DNA of 35,469 nucleotides from Clostridium sp. (lineage in GTDB: Bacteria > Bacillota > Clostridia > Lachnospirales > Lachnospiraceae): assembly GCA_023664325.1 (NCBI GenBank), contig JAMPFS010000034.1, positions 1 to 35,469 of the forward strand. The letters run 5' to 3'. The notes under the pieces were generated by a model, which did not search any database, was not told the origin of the DNA, and saw nothing but the letters and a program-made list of their open reading frames with translations. How positions within the stretch are numbered: position 1 is the first letter of the stretch; every line of letters starts with the position of its first letter. Shown here piece by piece: positions 7,073-16,365 of this stretch. Made by a program: the position numbers and the translations under genes.

Positions 7073-8104
7073 TCAGACAACCGGAAACCCTAATGTAAAC
7101 TCAAATCCCTGCCCATACACCGACTGCACATCCACCTCTATGTGGAGATTTTTCGCCATCTGATCTACCAGATATAATCCGATTCCGGTTGCCTTCTTTT
7201 TTCTCTCATCATTATCCCCGGTAAAACCCTTTTCAAATAAAAAGGGCAGGTCTGACTGCTTGACGCCGATTCCGTTGTCCGCAATCGTAAGCAGTATTTT
7301 ATCCCGTTCCCCTTCCTTTTTGTCAGTCACCCGTATCCACTGCTCCCCTTTTTCCGTATCGCGATATTGATAAGCATTCTTTAGCACCTGACCTAATATC
7401 ATGAAAATCCCTTTTCTATCGGTTAATACACAGACATCACTTACCTCACAAATGATATTCACCCCGCCCTCCCGAAAAACAGGATCATATTGTAATACTG
7501 CCTCCTCCACACATTCACATAATTTTACCGGCTCCCACAAATAATCTATATGCGCCGCCCCCAATCTCGCATAGTACAACATCTGCGTTACATTATCCTG
7601 CATCCGGCTGACCGCATATACTAAACGCTGGTGAACAACCTCTGACATCTCCTCTTTCCTGTTATCTGACAGTAATGTCAACAGCGACAGGGGAACCTTT
7701 ATCTCATGCGCCCACATTTCAATATATTCCTCATAATCTTCCCGCTGCCTTTGTTCTTCCTGTAACTTTTTCCGGTTCTCCCGCAACTGTTCACCGATCG
7801 CTTCTAACTGTTCCTGCTCCCTCTCTCCCAACAGTATTTTCGCATTCAACTGTTTGGAATAACTGGGATTATCCAGAAAATCAAAAAATGCATTTTTCCG
7901 CTTTTCTTCCTTTTTGCCCAAATAATAGAATACACCTGCGAAAAAAAGAAGTGTCAGGCACGAAAACAAGCCGATAACTGCCCAGAAAGACGGCGCATCC
8001 GTCAACCATAGAAAAAAGGCAAACATAACATCCAATAAAAAAAAGAACACGAAAAGAAAACGGTATTCCCGATAAATGCTCCCCATCCTTTTGAAACGCT
8101 TCAT
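7073..8104 (-). CDS. BceS-like intramembrane-sensing histidine kinase
   Basis: A 343-residue kinase with two closely spaced transmembrane helices (about 15-35 and 40-62) and almost no extracellular loop, as in BceS-type kinases that sense through an ABC transporter. A charged coiled-coil segment (about 93-128) leads to the dimerisation motif EMWAHEIKVPLSLL with phospho-acceptor H133. The ATPase domain shows LKNAYQYRD (N box), ADNGIGV (G1), EKGFTG (F box) and GIGLYL (G2). It is the last gene of the operon bceA-bceB-bceR-bceS, 6 bp after the regulator. By family knowledge it would form a complex with the permease at 8819-10888 and respond to cell-wall-active peptides; the particular peptide cannot be read from the sequence. 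Confidence 0.9.
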   Translation of the reverse strand: MKRFKRMGSIYREYRFLFVFFFLLDVMFAFFLWLTDAPSFWAVIGLFSCLTLLFFAGVFYYLGKKEEKRKNAFFDFLDNPSYSKQLNAKILLGEREQEQLEAIGEQLRENRKKLQEEQRQREDYEEYIEMWAHEIKVPLSLLTLLSDNRKEEMSEVVHQRLVYAVSRMQDNVTQMLYYARLGAAHIDYLWEPVKLCECVEEAVLQYDPVFREGGVNIICEVSDVCVLTDRKGIFMILGQVLKNAYQYRDTEKGEQWIRVTDKKEGERDKILLTIADNGIGVKQSDLPFLFEKGFTGDNDERKKKATGIGLYLVDQMAKNLHIEVDVQSVYGQGFEFTLGFPVV

Positions 8105-8110
8105 GATTTC

Positions 8111-8788
8111 TCACCTCTTTCCGCTTAACCGGTAGCCAATCCCCCGAATGGTTTCAATCCGTTCCCGAAGCCCCATTTTATCCAGCGATTTTCTAAGCCT
8201 TGTCATCGTTACCTGAAGAGCATTTTCATCAATATACTCCGTCGTTCCCCACAATGCTTCAAAGAGAGCTTCCTTTTCCACGATTTCTCCCTTCCTCAGA
8301 AGAAGCTGTTGTAAGATCTTTCCCTCTTTTTCCGAAAGTATATTTGCCGTCTTGTCCACATAAACAGTAAAGGTTCGGTAATCAAATAAAAAGCCCTCGC
8401 CATCTAACATTCCCTCTCTTCCGGCAAACCGTTTCAGCAGATTTTCCGTTCTTGCTAAAAGCCTGGAAGCGGGGCATGGCTTTGTCAAATACTCGTCTGC
8501 CCCCAATTCCAGAGCGTGAAGCTCATCCTTTAGCTGGTCTTTCGACGTCAGCACCAGAATCGGAATGGAATGATGCCGCTTTAACTCCTTGCAAATCTCA
8601 AACCCATTCCTGCCCGGGAGCTGTAAATCCAGCAAAACCAAATCCGCCTCCTGTTGCACAATCTCTTCTATTGTCCGGCAAAAATCCGTCACACAGCCCG
8701 CTTCATAGCCCGCTTTTTGGAAGATATCTTTTAATTCCTCCCGCATATACAGGTCGTCCTCGACCACTACAATTTTTTTCATTCCCAC
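8111..8788 (-). CDS. BceR-like OmpR-family response regulator
   Basis: A 225-residue protein with an intact receiver (VVVEDD acidic pocket; phospho-acceptor D54 in DLVLLDLQLPG; LVLTS; conserved Lys in YLTKP) and a C-terminal winged helix ending ETIRGIGYRLSGKR. The cognate kinase gene follows by 6 bp and the permease precedes by 30 bp. The start is either GTG (8788, with AAGGA 6 nt upstream) or the ATG two codons later. Its probable target is the promoter of the same operon, where the inverted repeat CTTACA-N5-TGTAAG at 11725-11741 resembles sites of BceR-type regulators. Confidence 0.9.
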   Translation of the reverse strand: MGMKKIVVVEDDLYMREELKDIFQKAGYEAGCVTDFCRTIEEIVQQEADLVLLDLQLPGRNGFEICKELKRHHSIPILVLTSKDQLKDELHALELGADEYLTKPCPASRLLARTENLLKRFAGREGMLDGEGFLFDYRTFTVYVDKTANILSEKEGKILQQLLLRKGEIVEKEALFEALWGTTEYIDENALQVTMTRLRKSLDKMGLRERIETIRGIGYRLSGKR

Positions 8789-8818
8789 TGTCCATCCTTC
8801 CGTCAGATTGGAACTGCC

Positions 8819-10888
8819 CTACTCCGCCGTCATTTGCAGAATATTTTTCCGGCTAATCTGCATCACCATCTTCATATAACTATATTCCAGCAGACATAAA
8901 ATTGCAATAATAACTGCCGCAATCAGAAGCAGGGTGTATATTTCGCCCTGCAATGCAGTTGGCAAAATCCCGGAAAACAGCGACCATACGCCAAATATGC
9001 TGCTGATTCCTGCCACTCCAATCGGTATTTGAAAATACCATTTAATCTGCCTTTTTGATGACCGGCAGATATCTTCGCCGCTGCTGCCTAAGCAGATCAG
9101 TGTATGATATCGTTTCCGCGTTTTTTCCTCTCGCATCAGAAACTGAAGACCAATCACGGTATTGGCAATAATCAAAAAGATAACCGCTAAATATATGGTG
9201 AGATAGCTCGATGCCACAATGTAAAATAGCTGCCGCCCTATATTCTGCAAATAATTTTCGTATTCCAGCCCGCTCTTTTTCATCTCCTCATCCACCAGTG
9301 AAATTGCCTGCATCAGCCCTTCTTTTTGAATCAATTCACTGTCGATATAGGCATTCCAGTAGGTACATTCACTTCCATTCATGGTATACTGTTCAAATTT
9401 ATCGTCCGGAACAATCAATGCAAACAACATCGTTATGCTTCTGTCCACCACGATATCCTCGCTGTATACCTTTTCCTTTAGCCGATACGTTTCCCCACCA
9501 ATTTTAATTACCGGGTGCTGCCCTAAAACCTTTGCCAGCAATTTTTCATTCTCCCCCGTGTAAAACTCGGAATCCTGAAATACTGCTATCTCATCCGATT
9601 CTAACTGAATCGGATCTTTGCCACCTTTTTCTAAAATCTCATTAAATCCCGAAAGCGCAATCAGATGCGGCGCCTCGAAATAGTAAGTCGCCATAGAAAA
9701 ATGCTGCCGTTCCTCTTCCGACAATACTTCTGCCGCCCTGTCTATATCGGAGGCATCATATGCGTAGGTTTCCCTGTCCTCCGCTCCCCAGACATCATCT
9801 GTCGCCAGATAAGCAACCCGGACCCGGCTCCATGAAGCAATGCTTTTCTGTATCTCCTTTTGCTGCGCCAGTCGTTCGATCTCCTGTTCCGATTCCTCAT
9901 CATAGCTTTCAAAAGTAAAATCCATGCCATGCCTGCTTCCATCTTTCATATTCTGAAGGGAAACGGCAAGCCCGTATGACATACAGACAACCGCCACCAG
10001 GATGAACAGAGAGGAAACGGCAAGGGAAGTGGAACACAAAAAGACATTTTCCTGTAACTGACGGAACGTAAACCGAAACAACCGTTCCTTTGCCTTCCCT
10101 CTTTGCGCCATAACCGTAAAAATGGCACAAATTCCCTTAAAAAGTAAAAATGTTCCTGCCATGCCGGAAACCATAGTCAATGAAAACAACCCGATTCCCA
10201 TCCATGTAAATCCGAATATCGCCAGGGCATAAGCTGCTGCCAGCAGCAAAATTCCCAACCCCATGAAAAAGGCAGACTTCCCTTGCTTGATTTCCTGTTG
10301 CTTTTCCTCCTGCACATCATTCATCAACAATGCCGGTTCTTTTTTTATCATTTTAGTGCAAAGCAAAATGTTGGCAAGCATTTTAATCCCTGCAAAACCC
10401 GCAATCGTCAACAATATGCCCTTAACGGACAGCGAAAATCGGTGTCCAATCACACCTACCCCGATCAGCCTTGCGGTTACCAGGCTGATTGTTTCCGCCA
10501 ACAGTACCGCAGCCGGCAGACCGATAATCAGCGCCTTTACACTGCTGTAGACATCCTCCGCCAGCAGCCACAAAAATAACCGGCTCCGTTTCATCCCCAG
10601 CATCAGCATCATGCCAAACTCATGATTTCTGCGCTCCAACTGATATTTTGCCGCAAAATAAATCAGAAAGAAAAGCAAAAAAAGGGAAAACACATATACA
10701 CCGGGAATCAAGCTCAGCAGGCGGCTGACCGCATCACTTTCCATTTGTTTTAAAAAGACAATCACATCCTGCTTTTCCAGCGAAAGCACCACATAAAATG
10801 CCATAATGGCAACGACTAAAGACAGAAAAAATATTCCGTTTTCTTTACTGCTTCTCTGGTTATTTCTTCGAATATACTTAAAAAACAT
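8819..10888 (-). CDS. BceB-like ABC transporter permease (FtsX family)
   Basis: A 689-residue integral membrane protein with about ten predicted helices. The first is at about 18-36; several more occur between 90 and 310; a large extracellular domain of about 230 residues (roughly 310-545) follows; three helices end the protein. This 10-TM layout with one large domain between helices 7 and 8 is diagnostic of BceB/VraG-type permeases for antimicrobial-peptide resistance and sensing. The gene overlaps the ATPase gene by 11 bases and precedes the regulator by 30 bp. It is slightly longer than B. subtilis BceB. Substrate unknown; bacitracin, lantibiotics or other lipid-II-cycle peptides are typical of the family. 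Confidence 0.88.
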   Translation of the reverse strand: MFFKYIRRNNQRSSKENGIFFLSLVVAIMAFYVVLSLEKQDVIVFLKQMESDAVSRLLSLIPGVYVFSLFLLFFLIYFAAKYQLERRNHEFGMMLMLGMKRSRLFLWLLAEDVYSSVKALIIGLPAAVLLAETISLVTARLIGVGVIGHRFSLSVKGILLTIAGFAGIKMLANILLCTKMIKKEPALLMNDVQEEKQQEIKQGKSAFFMGLGILLLAAAYALAIFGFTWMGIGLFSLTMVSGMAGTFLLFKGICAIFTVMAQRGKAKERLFRFTFRQLQENVFLCSTSLAVSSLFILVAVVCMSYGLAVSLQNMKDGSRHGMDFTFESYDEESEQEIERLAQQKEIQKSIASWSRVRVAYLATDDVWGAEDRETYAYDASDIDRAAEVLSEEERQHFSMATYYFEAPHLIALSGFNEILEKGGKDPIQLESDEIAVFQDSEFYTGENEKLLAKVLGQHPVIKIGGETYRLKEKVYSEDIVVDRSITMLFALIVPDDKFEQYTMNGSECTYWNAYIDSELIQKEGLMQAISLVDEEMKKSGLEYENYLQNIGRQLFYIVASSYLTIYLAVIFLIIANTVIGLQFLMREEKTRKRYHTLICLGSSGEDICRSSKRQIKWYFQIPIGVAGISSIFGVWSLFSGILPTALQGEIYTLLLIAAVIIAILCLLEYSYMKMVMQISRKNILQMTAE

Positions 10889-11645
10889 TAGCGCTTCCTC
10901 CTCCCAGCTGCGCCATTACCGAAATAATGCGCTCATAGAAATCATGCTGTTCCTCCCCCGGAACCTGCCTTCTCAATTCATGAAAAATCACGCCATCCTG
11001 AATAAACAGTATCCGGGAGCAATAGCTTGCCGCATTTGCATCATGGGTCACCATCATAATTGTGGAATGGTTCCACTCATTTAAACCCGCCAGCTTATCC
11101 ATCATGCTTTTGGCATTTTTGCTGTCCAATGCCCCGGTCGGTTCGTCTGCCAAAATCATGTCCGGGTTCAAAATCAATGCTCTGGCAGCGGCTACTCTCT
11201 GCTTCTGCCCGCCCGACATCTGCGACGGAAATTTATCCAGCACTTCTTCAATCTCCAGATAATCGACCAAATCCTTAAAGTTTTCCGTTTCCTTTGCCCC
11301 GTGGATATCCACCGGCAGCAATATATTTTCCCTGCCCGTCAGATTATCCAAAAGCTCAAATTCCTGAAACAGATAACCGATTTTATTTCCCCGGTATCCT
11401 GCCAGCTTTTTCCCTTTAAACTCCCCAATATCTTCTCCGTTTAACAGGATTCTTCCGTTTGAGGGACGTATCATTGTGGCGATGCAGTTTAACAGCGTGG
11501 TCTTACCGGAACCGCTGCTTCCCATAATTCCCAAAAATTCCCCCTCCAGTACACTGCAGGATAATCCGTTCAGTGCATTGGTTGCATTTTCATTCCTGCC
11601 ATAAGTTTTATACAGGGACTGTACCTCTAATATTTTTTTCTGCAT
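10878..11645 (-). CDS. BceA-like ABC transporter ATP-binding protein
   Basis: A 255-residue ATPase of the MacB/LolD/BceA type. Walker A is GSSGSGKTT (residues 42-50), the Q-loop is YLFQEFELL, the signature is MSGGQKQR, Walker B is MILADEPTGALDS and the switch histidine is in MVTHDANAA. This is the first gene of the four-gene operon. ATG at 11645 has GGAGG 7 nt upstream. It would energise the permease at 8819-10888. Confidence 0.92.
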   Translation of the reverse strand: MQKKILEVQSLYKTYGRNENATNALNGLSCSVLEGEFLGIMGSSGSGKTTLLNCIATMIRPSNGRILLNGEDIGEFKGKKLAGYRGNKIGYLFQEFELLDNLTGRENILLPVDIHGAKETENFKDLVDYLEIEEVLDKFPSQMSGGQKQRVAAARALILNPDMILADEPTGALDSKNAKSMMDKLAGLNEWNHSTIMMVTHDANAASYCSRILFIQDGVIFHELRRQVPGEEQHDFYERIISVMAQLGGGSANVF

Positions 11646-11695
11646 TTTGTTTCCTCCATCTTCCTTGTACCTAATTATTTCCCTATGATGGATTC

Positions 11696-11741
11696 ATTAT
11701 ATCGGATTTCTTTTTTTAATAACACTTACATGTTTTGTAAG
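11696..11741 (-). promoter_or_regulatory. Promoter and candidate BceR operator of the bce-like operon
   Basis: On the minus strand a consensus -10 TATAAT (11696-11701) sits about 50 bp before bceA, with only a weak -35 (TGTTAT, 11719-11724). Directly upstream is the perfect inverted repeat CTTACA-N5-TGTAAG (11725-11741). A poor -35 with an adjacent palindrome is the normal arrangement for an activator-dependent promoter. The TTACA/TGTAA half-sites resemble those described for BceR-like regulators, though the spacer here is one base longer than I recall for that consensus. Confidence 0.6.
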
Positions 11742-11749
11742 GTTGATAC

Positions 11750-11804
11750 AAAAAAGAGACTGCCGCACGAAAGCTTTCTATTTTCCTTCACGCAGCAGCC
11801 TCTC
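11750..11804 (-). terminator. Rho-independent terminator of ileS
   Basis: On the minus strand, after the ileS stop, an imperfect long stem is formed by GAGAGGCTGCTGCGTGAA (11787-11804) and TTCGTGCGGCAGTCTC (11756-11771). It is followed by a run of T (11750-11755). It lies between ileS and the bce-like promoter and separates the two units. Confidence 0.75.
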
Positions 11805-11826
11805 CCCGTTCGCCTTGTTTTCTTTT

Positions 11827-14800
11827 TTACAGGTTCTTTGTCACACCCAAATCAACCTTTTCACCGTTAATGCTCCAGTTCTTCGTATAACCCTCCGCTT
11901 CGCCATAACGAATATCGGTGGCAAGCACATCGCCAAAGATTGCTTCTTCATTTCGCTTCATAATCTCCGCAACCTTATCATTTCCGGCAACAGAAATCGT
12001 AATTTTATCCATAACCTCAAAGCCGGCTTCCTTTCGCATGGTCTGCACCTTGGAAATGATTTCCCGGACAAAGCCTTCCTCTAACAGTTCCTCTGTCAGC
12101 CGGATATCCAATACCACGGTCACCACTGCATCCGCCTCCGTCACATAGTCGTCGGATTTGGCGAGCTCAATCAGCAAATCCTCCTCTGCAAGAGACACCG
12201 ATACACCGTTCACCTCAAACTTCAATGCGCCCTCGCTCTTCAAGGTATTCATTGCCTCATTGCCGTTGACATTTGCCAGATATTCCCGGATACCGTTTAA
12301 CTGCCTGCCGTATTTCGGACCAACCGTCTTTAACTGCGGTTTAAAGCTGTATGAGCTAAATTCCGACACATCATCCTTAAAGGTAACCGCCTTTACATTT
12401 AACTCCTCCTCAATAATTTCCTTATAAAAATCCGAAAGCTCCTTGTTTGCCTTTACATACATATTGCCGATTGGCTGCCTGTTCTTGATATTGGCGCTGT
12501 TTCTTGCCGCACGGCCCAGCACCACAATCTTAAGCACCTCGTCCATATCCGCTTCAAGCTCCTTGTCCACAAGCTTTTCCTCACAGACAGGGAAATCACA
12601 CAGATGGATACTCTTCGGTGCCGTTTCGTCTACGCTCCTCACCAGATTCTGGTAAATATCCTCCGTCATAAACGGAATCATCGGCGCCGCTATCTTGCAG
12701 ACCGTAACCAGCGCTGTATAAAGGGTCATGTAGGCATTAATCTTATCCTGCTCCATTCCTTTCGCCCAGAACCGTTCGCGGGAACGTCTTACATACCAGT
12801 TACTGCAATCGTCCACAAACTCACTCATGGCTCTTGCCGCCTCCGGAATCCGGTAATTGCCAAGATGTTCATCTACTGCCTTCACCACGGTATTCAGCTT
12901 GGAAAGCAGCCATTTATCCATAACCGGAAGTTTATCGTATTCCAGGGTATATTTTGTCGGGTCAAAATTGTCAATATTGGCATACAGCACATAAAAGGCA
13001 TAGGTATTCCACAGCGTACCCATGAATTTGCGCTGTCCCTCCACAACTGCATCCTCATGGAACCGGTTTGGCAGCCACGGGGCAGAATTTGTATAGAAAT
13101 ACCAGCGGATCGCATCCGCTCCATACTGCTTTAACGCCTCCATTGGGTCTACCGCATTTCCCTTTGACTTACTCATCTTCTGCCCGTCCTTATCCTGAAC
13201 GTGACCGAGAACGATAACATTCTTATATGGCGCCTCGTTAAAAATCAGCGTGGAAATCGCCATCAGGGAATAAAACCAGCCTCTTGTCTGGTCAACCGCC
13301 TCGGAGATAAAGTCCGCCGGGAAATTCTCCTTAAAGATGTCTTCATTTTCAAACGGATAATGCCACTGGGCAAACGGCATCGCACCGGAATCAAACCAGC
13401 AGTCGATTACCTCCGGCACTCTCTTCATTTCCTTTCCACAGTCAGGACACTTAATCGTTACCGCATCAATGTACGGACGGTGCAGCTCGATATCCTCCGG
13501 ACAGTTGCCGCTCATCTCCTTAAGCTCGGCAATGGAGCCGACTGCATGGCGTTTGCCGCACTCACATTCCCAGATATTTAACGGCGTTCCCCAGTAACGG
13601 TTACGGGAAATTCCCCAGTCCTGGACATTCTTTAACCAGTCACCAAACCGTCCTTTGCCGATAGACTCCGGAATCCAGTTTACCGTATCGTTGTTGCGGA
13701 TTAAATCCTCACGGACTTCGGTCATTTTCACAAACCAGGTATCCCTTGCATAGTAGATCAGCGGGGTATCACATCTCCAGCAGAACGGATAATCATGCTC
13801 AAATTTCGGGGCATCAAATAACAGTCCCCGGTTATCCAGATCCACCAGTACCTTCGGATCTGCATCCTTGACAAACAATCCGGCAAATGGGGTTTCCTCT
13901 GTCAAATTACCCTTGCCGTCCACAAACTGCACAAACGGCAGGTCGTACTTTCTTCCGACCTGGGCATCATCTTCACCAAATGCCGGCGCGATATGCACGA
14001 TACCGGTACCGTCCGTCATCGTGACATAGGAATCACAGGTGATAAAATGCCCTTTCTTTTTCTGCTTGTCCGCCACCTCTGCTGCACAGGCAAACAACGG
14101 CTCGTATTCCTTATGCTCCAAATCCGTACCGACATAAGTCTCTAACACTTCGTAGGCCGGAACGTTATTTTCTGCATCTGCCAGCTTGCCGAGAACCCTG
14201 TCTAAAAGCGCTTCCGCCATATAGTAGGTATAACCGTCTGCCGCCTTTACCTTGCAATAAGTCTCATCCGGATTCACACAGAGAGCCACGTTAGACGGCA
14301 GTGTCCACGGAGTGGTTGTCCATGCCAGAAAATAGGCATCCTCTCCAATCACCTTAAACCGTACCACTGCGGAACGTTCCTTCACCAGCTTGTATCCCTG
14401 CGCCACCTCATGGCTGGAAAGCGGGGTGCCGCAGCGAGGGCAGTACGGAACAATCTTAAACCCTTTATAGAGTAAATCCCTGTCCCAGATTTTCTTAAGC
14501 GCCCACCATTCGGACTCAATAAAATCATTGTGGTAAGTTACATACGGATCATCCATATCCGCCCAGAACCCGACCTTGCCGGAAAACTCTTCCCACATGC
14601 CCTTGTATTTCCAGACCGACTCCTTACATTTTGTGATAAACGGGTCAAGACCGTATTCCTCAATCTGTTCCTTGCCGTCAATTCCTAACAGCTTTTCCAC
14701 CTCTAACTCTACCGGAAGCCCGTGCGTATCCCAGCCCGCCTTGCGGATAATCTTGTGTCCTTTCATCGTCTGGTATCTCGGAATCATATCCTTGATGACA

Positions 14801-14985
14801 CGGGTTAGTACATGTCCGATATGTGGCTTGCCGTTTGCGGTCGGCGGCCCGTCATAGAAGGTATATACCGGTTTACCCTCCTTCTCTTCAATGGACTGCT
14901 CAAAAATCCTGTTCTCTTTCCAGAAGTCCAGAGTCTTTTGTTCACGCTCTACAAAGTTTAAATTTGTTGCTACTTTTTCGTACAT
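11827..14985 (-). CDS. ileS: Isoleucyl-tRNA synthetase, IleS2 type
   Basis: A 1052-residue class I aminoacyl-tRNA synthetase that charges tRNA-Ile. The first class I signature is GKPHIGHVL (HIGH) near residue 55; the second is KMSKSKGNAVDP. The connecting editing domain contains the TTPWTLPSN motif expected for CP1 of Ile/Val/Leu enzymes. The N-terminal segment YTFYDGPPTANG and GWDTHGLPVE are features of the longer, eukaryote-like IleS2 class, as opposed to the roughly 930-residue IleS1 class (GWDCHGLPIE). IleS2 enzymes are often less sensitive to mupirocin. No T-box leader fits in the 95 bp upstream, which hold only the terminator of the CAP gene. ATG at 14985 is preceded by GAAAGGAAGG. Confidence 0.95.
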   Translation of the reverse strand: MYEKVATNLNFVEREQKTLDFWKENRIFEQSIEEKEGKPVYTFYDGPPTANGKPHIGHVLTRVIKDMIPRYQTMKGHKIIRKAGWDTHGLPVELEVEKLLGIDGKEQIEEYGLDPFITKCKESVWKYKGMWEEFSGKVGFWADMDDPYVTYHNDFIESEWWALKKIWDRDLLYKGFKIVPYCPRCGTPLSSHEVAQGYKLVKERSAVVRFKVIGEDAYFLAWTTTPWTLPSNVALCVNPDETYCKVKAADGYTYYMAEALLDRVLGKLADAENNVPAYEVLETYVGTDLEHKEYEPLFACAAEVADKQKKKGHFITCDSYVTMTDGTGIVHIAPAFGEDDAQVGRKYDLPFVQFVDGKGNLTEETPFAGLFVKDADPKVLVDLDNRGLLFDAPKFEHDYPFCWRCDTPLIYYARDTWFVKMTEVREDLIRNNDTVNWIPESIGKGRFGDWLKNVQDWGISRNRYWGTPLNIWECECGKRHAVGSIAELKEMSGNCPEDIELHRPYIDAVTIKCPDCGKEMKRVPEVIDCWFDSGAMPFAQWHYPFENEDIFKENFPADFISEAVDQTRGWFYSLMAISTLIFNEAPYKNVIVLGHVQDKDGQKMSKSKGNAVDPMEALKQYGADAIRWYFYTNSAPWLPNRFHEDAVVEGQRKFMGTLWNTYAFYVLYANIDNFDPTKYTLEYDKLPVMDKWLLSKLNTVVKAVDEHLGNYRIPEAARAMSEFVDDCSNWYVRRSRERFWAKGMEQDKINAYMTLYTALVTVCKIAAPMIPFMTEDIYQNLVRSVDETAPKSIHLCDFPVCEEKLVDKELEADMDEVLKIVVLGRAARNSANIKNRQPIGNMYVKANKELSDFYKEIIEEELNVKAVTFKDDVSEFSSYSFKPQLKTVGPKYGRQLNGIREYLANVNGNEAMNTLKSEGALKFEVNGVSVSLAEEDLLIELAKSDDYVTEADAVVTVVLDIRLTEELLEEGFVREIISKVQTMRKEAGFEVMDKITISVAGNDKVAEIMKRNEEAIFGDVLATDIRYGEAEGYTKNWSINGEKVDLGVTKNL

Positions 14986-15020
14986 AACTGCCTTCCTTTC
15001 GCATAAATTTCCAAAATATA

Positions 15021-15045
15021 CAAAAAGCCCTTCTCAGGCTTTTTG
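15021..15045 (-). terminator. Terminator after the CAP-protein gene
   Basis: A perfect inverted repeat CAAAAAGCC (15021-15029) / GGCTTTTTG (15037-15045) with a 7-nt loop, followed on the minus strand by TATATTTT. It ends transcription 36 bp past the CAP gene and precedes the ileS ribosome site. The stem is partly A/T, so it could work in both directions. Confidence 0.7.
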
Positions 15046-15080
15046 TCAATAGCTTCTGCCTCGCATTTCCGCAGTTTTTG

Positions 15081-16337
15081 CTACTTCTTGATTTTAATAC
15101 TCTTAACCTTACTCCATTCGCCATATACTTTTTGCTTGGAACTATCCAGCTTATAAGCTCGTACTCTGACATAATACTTCTTGCCTTTTTGTAATTTGAC
15201 TGTATAACTTCTATTTTTTAATGTCTTTGATTTTGCCTTTTTAAATTTGCTGTTCGTAGCATACTGAATCTGATATCCCTTTGCGCCGCTGGTGGCTGCA
15301 TAAGTGATTTTCAGTTTCTTACCCTTTAAATTGACAAGTTTTGGCGTTTTTGCTTTTGCCACTTTTAATACTTTTACTTTTGTTGTCGCCTTTAAACCGT
15401 TTGATGTTGTTGCCGTAATGGTTGCGGTTCCCGGTTTCTTTGCTGTGACTGTACCCGTTTCATCTACACTGAGTATACTGTTATCGGAAGATAACCATGT
15501 AGTTGTATTATTCACCAAACTGCATTTGGATTGTTTACTGCCACCCCATGCGCTATCCCCTTTCGCCGTTACAGTAAGCGTTAATTTTTTCTTACTTCCG
15601 ACATTCACAGACACATTCTTTGTTAATGAAACAGAAATGGCGGATGTAGGAACTTCCATCTGCTGGTTGTAACTTCCTGTCACCCCGATTTTATCTTCCG
15701 TAAGACCCTGTTCAAACGAAAACTCTGCGGCAACAGCATACCAGCCACCCTCTTTCAGCCGGAAACATCCCAGTCCAATATAAGCATATTCCGGATTAAT
15801 CATACTGGTATAGTGACCTGTCACTCCGCCTGTATTATTGACCCAGTCCGCTTTTTCTTCATACCACTGTTCAATACCGTCCATCATGCCGGAATAATTC
15901 CATGCCAGATTCTCTGCCCAACTGTCCACTCCATTGTGGATTGCTGTAAAGCAGATCTCTCCGTTAGGTCTCGTATGTCCTTCACTGACGGTTGCCTCTG
16001 CCGCTCTCGTCTGGGCAATCCACTCCAAATCAGCAGACCATTTGATCGGAATATAGTCTGCCGTTGTCAGCGCCTTGCCGGTTGATGGATTTGTCACGCC
16101 TTCGTCACAAGCCTCCTTGCGAATCTTGTTAATTCGATTTAAAATCTCCGTCTTTGTCTTGGAAGAAAATGTTCCTTCCACCGAAATTAGCGTATTCCCC
16201 GGTGCGGCAACCGTTACATCCGTATCTCTTACCGCTGCTGATACCGGCACATGATAAAACATGCATGCCATAACAGCCATACATAAAAATAAAATAATGT
16301 CTGCTGCTCCAATTCTGCGTTTTTCCCTATTACCCAC
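15081..16337 (-). CDS. Secreted CAP/SCP-domain protein with Big2 and Fn3-like repeats
   Basis: About 418 residues. A signal peptide is seen as a hydrophobic stretch (IILFLCMAVMACMFYHV) ending near VSAAV. The CAP (SCP/PR-1/YkwD) domain follows, with the ILNRINKIRKEAC start, GHTRPNG, WAENLAWN and GHYTSMINPEYAYIGLG, which hold the His and Glu residues conserved at the CAP cleft. A Big2-type Ig domain comes next (ISVSLTKNVSVNVGSKKK ... GTATITATTSNG). The C-terminus is a Lys-rich Fn3-like domain (GYQIQYATNSKFKKAKS, YYVRVRAYK). It is presumably cell-surface or secreted; the enzymatic role of bacterial CAP proteins is not settled. The start is placed at GTG 16337 (GAAAGG 9 nt upstream); the GTG at 16346 lacks spacing. 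Its leader is essentially element 16366-16578. Confidence 0.85.
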   Translation of the reverse strand: MGNREKRRIGAADIILFLCMAVMACMFYHVPVSAAVRDTDVTVAAPGNTLISVEGTFSSKTKTEILNRINKIRKEACDEGVTNPSTGKALTTADYIPIKWSADLEWIAQTRAAEATVSEGHTRPNGEICFTAIHNGVDSWAENLAWNYSGMMDGIEQWYEEKADWVNNTGGVTGHYTSMINPEYAYIGLGCFRLKEGGWYAVAAEFSFEQGLTEDKIGVTGSYNQQMEVPTSAISVSLTKNVSVNVGSKKKLTLTVTAKGDSAWGGSKQSKCSLVNNTTTWLSSDNSILSVDETGTVTAKKPGTATITATTSNGLKATTKVKVLKVAKAKTPKLVNLKGKKLKITYAATSGAKGYQIQYATNSKFKKAKSKTLKNRSYTVKLQKGKKYYVRVRAYKLDSSKQKVYGEWSKVKSIKIKK

Positions 16338-16365
16338 AAAGATCACCCTTTCTTTTAACTATCTA

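Noticed and set aside
12604..13134. Open frame of 176 codons on the plus strand inside ileS
   Set aside because: It is antisense to a conserved synthetase gene and shows no protein-like pattern; a shadow frame.
14986..15080. T-box leader for ileS
   Set aside because: Only 95 bp separate the CAP gene and ileS, and the single hairpin there is a simple terminator without a specifier stem or the T-box consensus.
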